Shown here piece after piece: positions 12,005 through 22,365 of a stretch of 64,000 bases of DNA. A program made the translations under genes and the position numbers. The DNA is from Pachyseris speciosa (Eukaryota > Cnidaria > Anthozoa > Scleractinia > Pachyseridae). Under the pieces are notes generated by a model. That model was given only the letters and a program-made list of their open reading frames with translations, ran no database searches and was not told where the DNA came from. Each line of letters starts with the position of its first letter. Position 1 is the first letter of the stretch. Location: positions 142,501 to 206,500 of the forward strand of contig JAEMWC010000048.1 in NCBI GenBank assembly GCA_016490735.1, given 5' to 3'.

Positions 12005-12178
12005 ATTTACATTCTTTCGCCAAAAGCGGTTGCTGTTCTTTCATCAAACACAGAACTGTTCATCGAAGATACCTCACAGATTGAGGTCAAGCGGCCTGGT
12101 ATGCTTCTGAATGGCGAAACAAGAACTTCAACGAGATGTACCTTGCGTTTGTTGTACGGAGCAGGGAACGGTAGTTAG
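11933..12178 (+). CDS. Possible small protein of unknown function, 81 aa
   Basis: An ATG-initiated frame whose first ~24 codons lie in the second copy of the tandem duplication and whose remainder is unique. The product is mixed in character with no signal peptide or membrane segment and no domain I recognise. An AATAAA at 12379-12384 lies about 200 bp after the stop, as expected for a short 3' UTR. The same ATG occurs in copy 1 (about 11611), but there the frame runs into the junction and ends soon after. Support is weak; it could be chance. Confidence 0.25.
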   Translation: MTSKVTTAVSRVVGNYRRSEDRVNIYILSPKAVAVLSSNTELFIEDTSQIEVKRPGMLLNGETRTSTRCTLRLLYGAGNGS

Positions 12179-13680
12179 TGTGATGATTTTTCCGTATCTA
12201 TCTAAGGTCGAACACCGGACACTGAATCAATTTGTTCTCGTTAAAATTTATTTATAATGTAAATTAAGTTGATGGTGATGATAGAAAACGCACGAATTTT
12301 ATTTAATGTCAAAGTTTTGACTCCATTTCGAAACCGGATATTAAAATGAGATTTCAGATAAAGAAACGGCTTAAAGCCAATAAAACGCACGCTTCAGTGA
12401 ATACCTAGAAAAGAACAGGAATCAATTTAATATGGCGGTGCTTTCACTGAAACGTTTTTCTTTTTCTTTTTTAATAAGACGTGGGTTGCTAAGAGGTATG
12501 TTGTGACAAGTCTATCACTCTAATTTGTTTACCACGTGCTTGCAATGCTTTGGACGTGATGTAGGTTTCGACGCAGTCACTACTCTAATCGGCTCTCACA
12601 TCACAAAATATGCCCACTTCCCGAAAAACGAAGAGCTGGGACGATAAAATACAATTTCAAAATCACACGTTTGCTTTCTGAATACTCACTTGTGATATCC
12701 ACAGGACTAGACGGAGGGCGATTTCAAAGATCAACTGCATTGACACTCACGCCAAGGATGTGTGACACGAACACTAAAATAACTGATTAACTGGGGTTAT
12801 TTTGAGTTTGGTTTCATACTTCAGGTAACCCTTCCAATATTTTCTTAACCTTGATAATAATTAAGACCGATCAGCTTGTTATTCATTCTCCATTTAAAAA
12901 CAAAGCATGATATTTTCATTCTCAAAAGTGGGAATTTGTCCAACGTCGGTTAAGACCTCAGGGCTTGGTAAACAATTAAATATCGTTAAACTGTATGCTT
13001 ATCGGCCTTATGGAGAAAGTGCCAGAAAAGCAAGCCCTCCAAAGAAAGGAGAACAACGAGATTTTTTTAAGTGCACTAAATAAAGCATTGGAGAAATTCA
13101 TATTTAAACGCATAAGCATCAGGGAGAATTTTTTAAGAGCAGCGCTGCCGTAAACATCATCCCGATGTAAAGCTGGATTTGTTGCTATGGCAAATTATCT
13201 TCTCTTGAAAAATGTTTGAATTACGAAAGTTAAAACATAGTAAATACGCCCCCTTCAGCATGTTATTTTCGGGATCGAAAGCGAAAAATTACACATTTTT
13301 TACCGAAGGATTTGCGAGCTAAAAATAAATGAAACAGAAAAACCGCTGTAGGCCATCTGTCTTAAATACTTTATTTCATTTTTTTGCTGACATTTAAGAA
13401 AAGGTCTGGGCATCAGCGTAAGCTATTTACATTTGTTCACTCAAAGCACAGCCGTCAGTCATAATTCTACACGATACACTGGAGAGAGACGAGTTTTTTA
13501 AAAAAGAAAACATATCATGAGCTATAATTAACGAGACGACGAAAAGTATAAAACATGCCCTCAAAATAAAAGAAACTTAACAATTTTCAAAGTTTCATTG
13601 AAAGATTTAGAAAGATCCATAACTAGCTACTGAATTCATTCACTTTGATTAATCTTGCAGATTAAGAAATAAAACCAAAG
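12179..13680. other. Intergenic, nothing recognised
   Basis: AT-rich non-coding sequence. No reading frame above 60 codons with gene-like features and no repeat I could match elsewhere in the window. Confidence 0.55.
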
Positions 13681-13686
13681 TTTATT
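13681..13686 (-). terminator. Candidate poly(A) signal for the 120-aa gene
   Basis: AATAAA on the minus strand about 270 bp after the stop codon at 13954. A second AATAAA lies about 300 bp further downstream. Confidence 0.4.
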
Positions 13687-13953
13687 TCACTTTTAACTTG
13701 AGCGTGTGTGATTCCGGAGGGATGTTCACTATTTAAGTGTTTACATCACCATTCTACGAGTATCTTCATTATCTACAACGTTCTAAACGAAACCGTATGT
13801 GAACTGAAGCATTTCCTCCTCAAGCCAAGTGAATAACTATTTTCCGTTTTTTCTCAGTTCGCGATATCACTGTCCAAGACGAAAGCTTCATTCATTCATT
13901 TTCGATGTCACTCTCTTTCAATGTTGGGAGTTTGTTTGCAACATGGTGAAAAC

Positions 13954-14316
13954 TCATGTATTCGAACTACAGCGGCTAGCAGACCGTCTTCGGACATCGA
14001 AGAAGCCCAAAGCGTGGAGACGAGGATCTGAATGGTAACGGGAATAAACAGTTTGGTCACTCCATGGAAGAGTTACGTCCGTCGCAGCAACGTTGTTTAG
14101 AGGAGTTGGCGAACCATACACATTGTAGTACGCTTGTTCATATTGCCTTTTAAACATCGCAGCATCCTCTTCACCTCGTGCATATTCATTCAAAACGGCA
14201 GGAGTCAGAACGATGGAGTTTCTTCTCCTTTGTCGCTGTATGGGCTCTGAGTGGCTTCTCGGCCGACCATATTGAAGCGAAGACTCACTCATTTCCGAAA
14301 GACAGTTGCACACCAT
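13954..14316 (-). CDS. Single-exon gene of unknown function, 120 aa
   Basis: A complete ATG-to-stop frame whose composition looks like a real protein and not a chance frame. It is rich in Arg, Ser, Tyr and Glu, with basic patches (RRR near residue 30, RRRSASR near the C-terminus) and a charged central segment NEYARGEEDAAMFKRQYEQAYYN likely to be helical. A second in-frame Met at residue 9 is an alternative start. There is no signal peptide or membrane helix; the RS-type tail and SHSEP/RNS motifs would suit phosphorylation. TATTTAAATA lies 270 bp upstream of the ATG and a poly(A) signal downstream, so an intronless transcript is plausible. I do not recognise the family. Confidence 0.55.
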   Translation of the reverse strand: MVCNCLSEMSESSLQYGRPRSHSEPIQRQRRRNSIVLTPAVLNEYARGEEDAAMFKRQYEQAYYNVYGSPTPLNNVAATDVTLPWSDQTVYSRYHSDPRLHALGFFDVRRRSASRCSSNT

Positions 14317-14340
14317 TTCCCGCGCACCGGCGACCAGAGA

Positions 14341-14956
14341 TGTGTGTTTTCTTGAATATTTACACGTAAAACCCGTTCGGGCAGATTTGAAATATTTCTT
14401 TTAAAGCTGTTTAACTCTTGTAAGCTGTGGATATTTTCCCTCAGGTGAAAACTGACTTTCTTTTCCGAAATTCCTCCGTTGCTTGATCCCTTACCTTAGC
14501 GATTCCTTGTTAGTACATGAAGAGCTGTAAAAATGGTCTTTAGAGGAAACGGCTGCCCACTCTATGTCGCTTGGCTAAATATAGCTATTTAAATAAGCCT
14601 GGCGCGACTTTCGGTATTGTTTTCTTCTCTTGAAAAGGTCGGTTAAAAATAGAACTGTGTGTTTTCTTGAATATTTACACGTAAAACCCGTTCGGGCAGA
14701 TTTGAAATATTTCTTTTAAAGCTGTTTAACTCTTGTAAGCTGTGGATATTTTCCCTCAGGTGAAAACTGACTTTCTTTTCCGAAATTCCTCCGTTGCTTG
14801 ATCCCTTACCTTAGCGATTCCTTGTTAGTACATGAAGAGCTGTAAAAATGGTCTTTAGAGGAAACGGCTGCCCACTCTATGTCGCTTGGCTAAATATAGC
14901 TATTTAAATAAGCCTGGCGCGACTTTCGGTATTGTTTTCTTCTCTTGAAAAGGTCG
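14341..14956. repeat. Tandem duplication, two identical 301 bp copies
   Basis: Copies at 14341-14641 and 14656-14956 (offset 315 bp, 14 bp spacer) run from TGTGTGTTTTCTTGAATATT to TCTCTTGAAAAGGTCG. I found no difference between them by eye. The pair starts 24 bp upstream of the start codon of the minus-strand 120-aa gene, so it covers the putative 5' UTR and promoter. Confidence 0.95.
14586..14595 (-). promoter_or_regulatory. TATA-like element upstream of the 120-aa gene
   Basis: TATTTAAATA followed on the minus strand by GCTATATTTAGCC. Because the block is duplicated, a second identical element sits at 14901-14910. The functional start site is unknown. Confidence 0.3.
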
Positions 14957-16229
14957 CTTGAGCTCCGCCTTGAAAAGTAAATTAGAAACTGTGCCGCTAT
15001 TGGTCGTCAACCGCGATGCTGTACCACCTAAGTGCTGTAGATAAAGCAACAATTCTCTTTCCGATAATGCAACCCAATTACAACTTAGTGGCTTACTGTG
15101 AAAAACATTGCAGAGTGGGACCTAATTAATTTATTCATTCACAACGCTGTCAGGCCACGCTTCTATCATTATTCATTGGCAAACGCCAACAAAAGAATCA
15201 ATAAAATTACACAACAGATCTATTTTTAGCCACGGCTAAATCCCCCAAACAAAAGAGGCTATGGTTGTCTAGCGACGCTTTATAACTGCGATTGTAGCCC
15301 TTATTTTCTTTTTTACCATCAATCAAAGAATATAAAAAAGATTATAAAAACAGCCCTGTTCCTCGAAACTGCCTCTAGTTTTAAAGGTTGATAGCTGCAA
15401 TATTGCTTACGGTAAAAATACATTTGGTATTTTTCACTTTCGGCGTATGTCAACAATAATGGCCCGATAACAATTGAGTGCTAGCTTTAGTGACAAGTCA
15501 GATGGCTGAAGGAACAATCAGCTGGTTTGACAAAATCTTAGCCAATATTTGAACCGACAATTTCTTGGATCGCTTCTATGTACAAAGCTCTCTCTTTTTA
15601 AAAGGCGTTGGAAGGAATAAACTTTTTCGGCCCTCAGCTAGCTACGTACACTGACACAGTAAAAATTTCTCGCGCGAGAATCTTTTTTAATGAAGCTCAT
15701 TTCATTTGAACCGAACAAAGGAAGGGGATACTCGTCTGATTCACAAATAATTCCTTCCTCAGAATAACTTAAATATTTTCATGGCGCCTCTAGCAAATTT
15801 TTGCTGCTTTCCCAGACCGGACAGTAACTAGCTGACTTGAACATCTTACAGCTAAAACACCGCGCCGGCATAGCAAAGTAAAATCCATATACCACGTCAT
15901 CGTTATCTATATTATATTTTTGGCCGTTATATCGACGGCAGATCTAAATCTTGATAAATAGATGCAATAATCGGTCTACTTCTAAGATATTTCTGAGAGC
16001 TGAATTTATTGAGCCGAAAGTTTCTAACCACATCGATCTTTTCGGCTGATAAAATGAAAACGGAATAATATACGCAGCCTGTATGTCGTTCTGTAGTAGA
16101 GAGCCAATGTTTAATGCCACACGATTCAACTCCAACATCTGTCTTCTATTCAGCGTCTATTCAAAGTTCTGACTATTTGTCTTGAACGATCAGTAATTTA
16201 ATATATACAGTTTAATAGAGATCTCAATG
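14957..16229. other. Intergenic, nothing recognised
   Basis: AT-rich non-coding DNA; only short shadow frames. Confidence 0.55.
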
Positions 16230-18060
16230 CATAAAGCCATAACTATAAAGTAATGATCGCCAAGAGCAGGCAGTTAACGATTCGGTTTGCTGTGCTGACT
16301 AAGTGCTTCGGAAGTCCTTTAGTTAAATCGCTTCAGAAATGATTGTGACAAAGACCCAGAAGCTTAATAACCATTTACATCACACTTTTCTCGTGAAGGA
16401 AAATTAATTTCTTTTGTTTTCGGGTGAGCGAAAGTTTGGCTTGAGAACTGTTCACACAAAACGGCATTCTTAATTACCTAAGGGGCTCTCTCAATCATTC
16501 TCTTTGTGTGTCTGTCCCGCGTGGCCATCAGAGCGCGGCGCCATCATAAAGTTGAAATGTGAGAATAATTAAAATGGAAGAATCTATTTATACATATTCA
16601 CTGAAAGCTATTTAAAATAAAGGTCCTTTTCTTTGGACTCCAAACAAGGAAATGGTTTAAGGCTTTATTCGCTTTCAACGTCTGTAGTGATCTGTAGCCG
16701 GTCCCCTTTGTCTGCTGTAAAAACATGTTGCGAAATCGCGCGCTAGCAGAGTTTTATGCCGCTCGTTGAGAATTCATTCACTTCATGTCCTTGCTAGGGT
16801 AAATCAGCATGCATTAGCCATAGTATTTGGCCATAACCTTGGAAAAACCTTCCGTGGCATTGACTTGGCCCTTTATGGTATTAGTTTTCCCCGATCATAT
16901 GAATGGCTGCTCGAAGTGCTTTGACTGGGGAGAGGTCCACTGTTTCCATTTTATACGCCTAAAAGTGTCATCTTTAGCCTGCATCCCGCTCGACTCTTGC
17001 GTAGTGAAACAGCTTCTGCTCGTCATAAAAGAAAAAGAAACGTTTGTAAATTTGCCTCCTTTTATTGCTTTGGCCTTCGGTGCTTGCTCAGCTTTTAGCG
17101 TTAATTTATCTGTTCATCAGACAGTTCAAGGTTGCATTAAGGCGGAGTAGGAAAATAGAATGAAACTTCTATTAAACTCCTGGCGCACGCCGGAAGCTTA
17201 TGTTGTCTGTCGTGTATGTATGGTCCAGCATCTTGCTGTGGGCACCCGTGACCAATCAATTGTACAGATAAGCTTGATTACAATAAACAGTCTGGCACAT
17301 ATAAAACTTAAATTTGGAAATTCTGTTAAGTGTTGCCTACAGTTTCTTTCTGTAATTTTGTTCGAAGTGGTTTTGGATATTAATATAGATACCGCAGAGG
17401 TAATTGAGACGCGGCGAGGCGCAGGTGAGGATGTCAGATTTATCACGCGAAAACTGCAATGGTAAGAATTCTAAGAATACGTAATACTTTCGTGGCTAAG
17501 AATAATGAATGAAAAGTCTGTTATTCAGTATCCAAGGTCCTTGGAGTATTGCGGTCTGTTGACGTGATCATGAGATGATTGAAAAGGCCAAACATGGTAA
17601 GAAGTTGAGTCAGATTATAGGGTCGATATACTGTAAAAGAAATCGCACTCCGAAAACTAAGAAATGATACGAAAGAAAACGTGCTGTCAAAGTAGGTGCT
17701 CTGCTTTATAACGGCAAAAACCGTTGACAAAAATTCTCAAATTTTATTAGCTATTTAAATGAACGCACAATACAACGGCAGAGGAAAAAAGTCTATCATT
17801 TTTCCAATTAATTCAGAAGTTTCGTATTCCGGGCTCCTTCATGCAGAGTAATAGCCCATATCCCGTGTAGCCTTGTGTGAGGCCAGGAACTTCTAACCAA
17901 GTTAATTGCCTCAAGGTGTATTTGCGAAGAGAAAATTTATAGTGGGACTGCTCAGTTAGGTATAATGACACATGTACTTTAATTAGGAAAACATTTTTTA
18001 AAAGATGACTATTTTTAGTGACAACTTAATCTGATATAGCGAATATAAATACTCGAATAA
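16230..18060 (+). repeat. Duplicated non-coding block, copy A
   Basis: Two relationships meet here. About 16230-17330 matches 19030-20690 in the same orientation, with shared landmarks ATGATCGCCAA, AAATCGCTTCAGAAATGATT, TCTTTTGTTTTCGGGTG, CTCTTTGTGTG, CAAACAAGGAAATGG/AACAAGGACATGG, TCCCCTTTGTCTG and CAGCATCTT.CTGTGG. About 17210-18060 matches 20780-21780 in inverted orientation (for example TTGGAGTATTGCG versus CGCAATACTCCAA). Short frames of about 100 codons occur but are not conserved between copies, so the block is probably non-coding or a decayed repeat. Confidence 0.75.
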
Positions 18061-18746
18061 GTCAAAATTGGTTTCAAACGGAGACTAACTTTTGAGATGG
18101 TTAAAATATCGTCCATAATTGCTTGCATTAATTGGAGTCACCAAATCGCCAAGGGCAAGACCGTCTAGAGCTTTTCAAGTTTTTATTTCTACCTCGGCTC
18201 TTGTAGCGTGGCATAGGAGGGCTCCGCAAGTCCTCTTACCTTCATTGTCAGCGAAACCATTCCAGTTTAAGAGTTCCATTCCTCTTCAGATCGATTACAG
18301 CATTAATTAACTGCATATAGCTCTCCCACGTCCGACTAACTATTTAAAAGCTGTGTAGTATTGTCTCTATATATTTATCCTCCAAATTATTTTCTCGGCA
18401 ATGAAGTTTTGCTCAAAAACTTAAGACAGAATTGAAAGGCGGTTACATGAAAAGCACTCACGCCCAATCACACTCGGTCCCCGACTCCCGGCCGATCTTC
18501 GTGATTGGCGCCCGCCGAACCGTACAATCCACGACATTCGACTTGGAGCCGGATCCAAGTATGATTTTTGCAATGGGAAAACAAGCCGCATGATCAGTTA
18601 TCGATTTTCGGCTTTCGGCGTCGATTAACGGGATGTGCGCTCGGATTTTCGTAACTGAAACGTGTCCTAAAAGATTCGCAATGGGGAAATCATAGCCCCT
18701 GAGGTTTTCGGAAAGGCCGTAATTGCTGTTTTGCTGTTTCAGCTAG
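18061..18746. other. Intergenic, nothing recognised
   Basis: Includes a locally GC-richer stretch around 18470-18560 but no gene or repeat I can name. Confidence 0.5.
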
Positions 18747-19000
18747 CATTTTCGGAAAGAAAATAGTTCCCTAGAAAGTTTGTGGAAAGTTCATTTCAGC
18801 TAGCATTTTCTCAAAGGAAGCTTGTTCCCTAACATTTTCGGGCAATTAAAATTTCACCTAAGGAATCCGAATGGATCAAATTCTTCTAGGTAACGAAAAT
18901 ATCACTTTCAATAGACTTCAAACACCATAAGGTACTTAAAAATGCCTTCCTATAGCTTCCTATAGCTTTGGTTAATTTGGCTCGTTGGGTGCCCCTGAAT
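18747..19000 (+). repeat. Dispersed repeat, copy 1
   Basis: Starts GCATTTTCGGAAAGAAAATA and ends TTTGGCTCGTTGGGTGCCCC. A second copy in the same orientation is at 30172-30420, clearly diverged. The internal phrase CAGCTAGCATTTTC is repeated. Probably an old non-autonomous transposon; no coding frame. Confidence 0.75.
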
Positions 19001-19911
19001 ATCTCCGACCTCAACACTAAGCGATAACAAATACTGATGATCGCCAATGGTAGTCAACGATTCAGTTCGGTGTAGCTTCGGACGCCATTTAAGTTAAATC
19101 GCTTCAGAAATGATTGTGATAAAAGCCCAAACGTTTGATGACAGGTGATCTTCGTACAGTTTGAAAATTGATTTCTTTTGTTTTCGGGTGGAGGAACGTG
19201 TCCTCAGTTTAGGACTTTAAATTGAAACCGGAGAACAGTTTGCATAAAACGATATTTTTAATCGATTAGTTGTTCGCAGTTAAATGTTCTCTTTGTGTGG
19301 ATTCGTGCGTGACTCTACCAGCCATTTTCAGCGCCGTGTCGTCACGTAGCTGAAACGTGCCTGAGGGAGTGGGACTAATTATGATGGTAGAGTCTATTTA
19401 CACATGTTCAGTGAAACTTAAAACAAATGTCCTTTGCTTTGGATTCTAAACAAGGACATGGATCGCAATTTAAGGCTCTATTCCATTTCAAGGTCTGTAG
19501 TCCCCTTTGTCTGTTTTAGCCCTGTTTGCGAAATTTGTTAGGCTTTTTTAGGGTTATATCATTCACTTCACGTCCTTGTTAAATGAATTTTACAAGAGCA
19601 GTTTCCGTCGATTATGGATGGGTGGTCGAAATACGGGAGCTATGGCGAGCGGTGGACTGTTTCCTTTCTGCTAAGGCCGAACTTCAGTCTGGGGCGTGGC
19701 ATCCCGCTCGACTCTTCCGGGTGGACAAAGGTTTTGCTCGTCATAAAAAAGTGTTTGCAAATTTGCTTCTTTTAATTTCTTGTTTTCTTTGGCCTTTGGT
19801 GTTTTGAGTGTTATGAGTTGTTTTATGTTAATTTATCAGTTTATCAGACGATTAAAGATTGCATTAAGATCATTAAGGCAGGACGGGCAAAAACAACATA
19901 ATATAACTTTA

Positions 19912-20087
19912 TAGGCCATTTCGGAAAATACCATAATACTCTTTGTTTGTTCTCCCAAATTTTGCTTAAGCATTGTTTTTGTTTTCTCTTGGGACCATTG
20001 TAAGTCCCAAGAGAAACTGGAAACAATGCTTATGCAAAATTTGGGAGGACAAACAAAGAGTATTATGGAATTTTCCGAAATGGCCTA
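19912..20087. repeat. 176 bp hairpin MITE
   Basis: Arms begin TAGGCCATTTCGGAAAATAC and are mirrored by a right arm ending TTTTCCGAAATGGCCTA. They pair over nearly their whole length around a TGGGACCATTGTAAGTCCCA centre. It is inserted within copy B of the duplicated block. Confidence 0.88.
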
Positions 20088-20111
20088 TTTCTATAGCGCT
20101 TTTCCAGGCTA

Positions 20112-20425
20112 TATTTAACAATTAGATTATGAGCTCGAGATTTCTATCGCGTGATAGCTGAGGAGGGCCGAATCAGCTATCACGCATAGAAATCGAGAGC
20201 GAATAATCTAATTGTTTTAGTTTAGTATAAATCTACTAGTCGTTCAAAACTAAACAAGTAAATTATCCAAATCCTCCTCACAGACACTTCGAAAATGCGA
20301 AGAAGCGGGCGCCATTTTGTTGACAACCGGCTACTCACTATCTATCACAGAATAGATAGCGAGTAGCGTAGCCAATCAGAGAACGGCATTCGTGATAGAA
20401 CGCTAGTAGATTTATACTAAATTGT
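20112..20425. repeat. Nested hairpins plus a 197 bp TIR element
   Basis: An outer hairpin (CAATTAGATTAT mirrored by ATAATCTAATTG, 20118-20214) is followed by an element with ends TAGTATAAATCTACTAG and CTAGTAGATTTATACTA (20223-20419). A relative of the second element lies in opposite orientation at 62662-62823 (shared AATGGC.GCCGCTTCTTC and GAGGATTTGGATAATTTACTTGT). No coding. Confidence 0.75.
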
Positions 20426-20779
20426 TACATGTACTACTTGTAAAACGGAACTTGCGGAAATGGCAGATTTTTGTATATGCCTATGAGTAAGTGAACAGGA
20501 CTTAATTTTGGCAACCAACTGGTGTACATGAAGCTTAATGTAGTCTCATATATGGCCAGCATCTTACTGTGGACGCCCATAACTAATCAACTCTACATAT
20601 ATATATATATATAGTACAGAGTTAGCTAGTTTCTACGAGTAGAATAAACGATCTGGCACATATATATAAAAACGATATATGACAAATGCAAGGCTGATAC
20701 TGCGTGAAATAAGAAGACTTTGCGAGACACCAACATGACCGAAACTCGATAAAGTAGGGTTGTAACCGTGGACAGCTGT

Positions 20780-21780
20780 TTCGCCCTTCGAGTATTTATA
20801 TCATGTACTCTAAACTGATTCGCTATTTTAAGTTGTCGCTAAAAATAGCAATCTTTTATTAATGTTCCCCTAAGTATGGTGTGTTTTTCAATTAAACCTA
20901 ACTGAGAATCCTGCCACAAACTTTCTCTTCGCAATTTAATTGCCAAAAGCCGTGAGGCAAAGTTTAACAATTAACTCAAGTGGTTAGAAGCCCCCGGTCT
21001 CACAGAAAGCTATACGGAAGATGGGCAATTACTCTACATGAAGGTGCCAGGAATACGAAACTTCTGAATTAATGTGAAAAATGATTAACTGGTGTTACTT
21101 TCTCCGTGTATTGTGCGTCCACATAAATAGTTAATAAAAATGCTGTCCATTTGTGCGTTCTGGGAACAGTTTTGGACTTTTAGCGAAACCATAGCGCCTT
21201 TAACAAGTCATCTTCCTCGGGATATAATACACTGTACTGTTTTTCTGGACTTTCCGAGCGTACAGTTTGTTACTAATATATTGACTCGTTCAAATATGAC
21301 ACAACTTCATACCATTTTTGGTCTTTTGAATCATATTAACAAGACGCAATACTCCAAGGACTTAAGTTAATAACACCCTTTCCACTTATTCTTCGAAAGT
21401 GTATTCTTAGAATTCTTGCCACAACAGTTTTCGCATGATGAATCTGATATCATCTGCGCCTCGCCCTGTCTCAATTATTACTTTCACAATATCCAATTAT
21501 ATTAATATCCAAGCCTGACCACTTTGAACAAAATTTCAGAAATTGTAAGCAAATTTAAGTTTTACTACATATACCAGACTGAGAAATCGTGAGATCAAGC
21601 TAATACTGTATTTTGTTAACAGTATCAGTAATCTCTGGTGTACAGTTGGTTGCTCACGGGCGCCCAAAACAAGATGTTGGAGCATAGATAGAACCAGTGA
21701 GAGCAAAATTACAGAGGGCAATTCTAGGCAACATTTAACAGCATTTGCAAATTTTATTGCTGGGAAACTTATCTGTGAGA
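20780..21780 (-). repeat. Duplicated non-coding block, copy C (inverted)
   Basis: Reads as the reverse complement of about 17210-18060, including AGTTGTCGCTAAAAATAG, CGAAACTTCTGAATTAAT, CGCAATACTCCAAGGAC and GGGCGCCC opposite GGGCACCCG. Many substitutions and indels indicate an old event. With copy A it forms an inverted pair with arms of roughly 0.9-1 kb. Confidence 0.75.
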
Positions 21781-22174
21781 TAAATATGTAAAGACTCTTA
21801 CGACTCTACTGGGCAGTCATAATATGTAGTTAGACGCTGTAGAACTGTTTGTGCCTTAAGCATTCTGAACCGGAATAGAACTCCAGCTAAAAACGAAATA
21901 ATTTGAACTACTACACCCACTGTGCGAAGCTTAAAAGATTGGAGACAGTTACAGGTTGTTAGCTTATGGTTCGTATTGTTAGTAACAACTTCAGCGTTAG
22001 AGAAAAGTTTTGCCTCTGATGTTTTAGCGACTCTGTACTAACGCAAGCAATTCGAACGAGATTTCAACTATTTCCAAAGAGATTCAAATCTGCCTATATA
22101 TAGACAATCAAAGACTAAAAATAAAAGTGAAAGTCAGCTACTTAAACGCAATATGCAAAGGTTCACATAGACTC
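21781..22174. other. Intergenic, nothing recognised
   Basis: Non-coding AT-rich sequence with no feature I can support. Confidence 0.5.
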
Positions 22175-22365
22175 GCATTTCCCGTGTCCCAGTCCCTCAG
22201 ATATTTGGGGCGAGCGCTCGAGAACGAGCGAAGATAATTTAGCGGGGTTGGAGTCTCCGCGCAATTTTCTTCTCTCGATCGTTCTTCGCTCTTTTTGTTT
22301 GGTCTTTCAATCTTCGCTCGCTCCAAATATCGAGAGCCTGGAACAGGCTACCCACCATCGACTTG
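22175..22365 (-). repeat. Probable MITE, GCGAGCG-type
   Basis: Contains GGGGCGAGCGCTCGAGAACG, repeated CGAAGA/TCTTCGCTC phrases and a terminal AGCCTGGAACAGGCTACCC hairpin. The minus-strand frame here (62 codons, highly charged) is a by-product of the purine-rich repeat. Assignment as a transposon is by appearance only. Confidence 0.5.

Larger units (their letters stand above)
19030..20690 (+). repeat. Duplicated non-coding block, copy B
   Basis: Diverged direct copy of 16230-17330, interrupted by two hairpin elements (19912-20087 and the block ending near 20419). Landmark CTGTGGACGCCCATAACTAATCAA aligns with the copy A phrase CTGTGGGCACCCGTGACCAA. Confidence 0.65.

Noticed and set aside
22138..22326. 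62-codon charged minus frame
   Set aside because: Lies in a purine-rich repeat; composition explained by the repeat.
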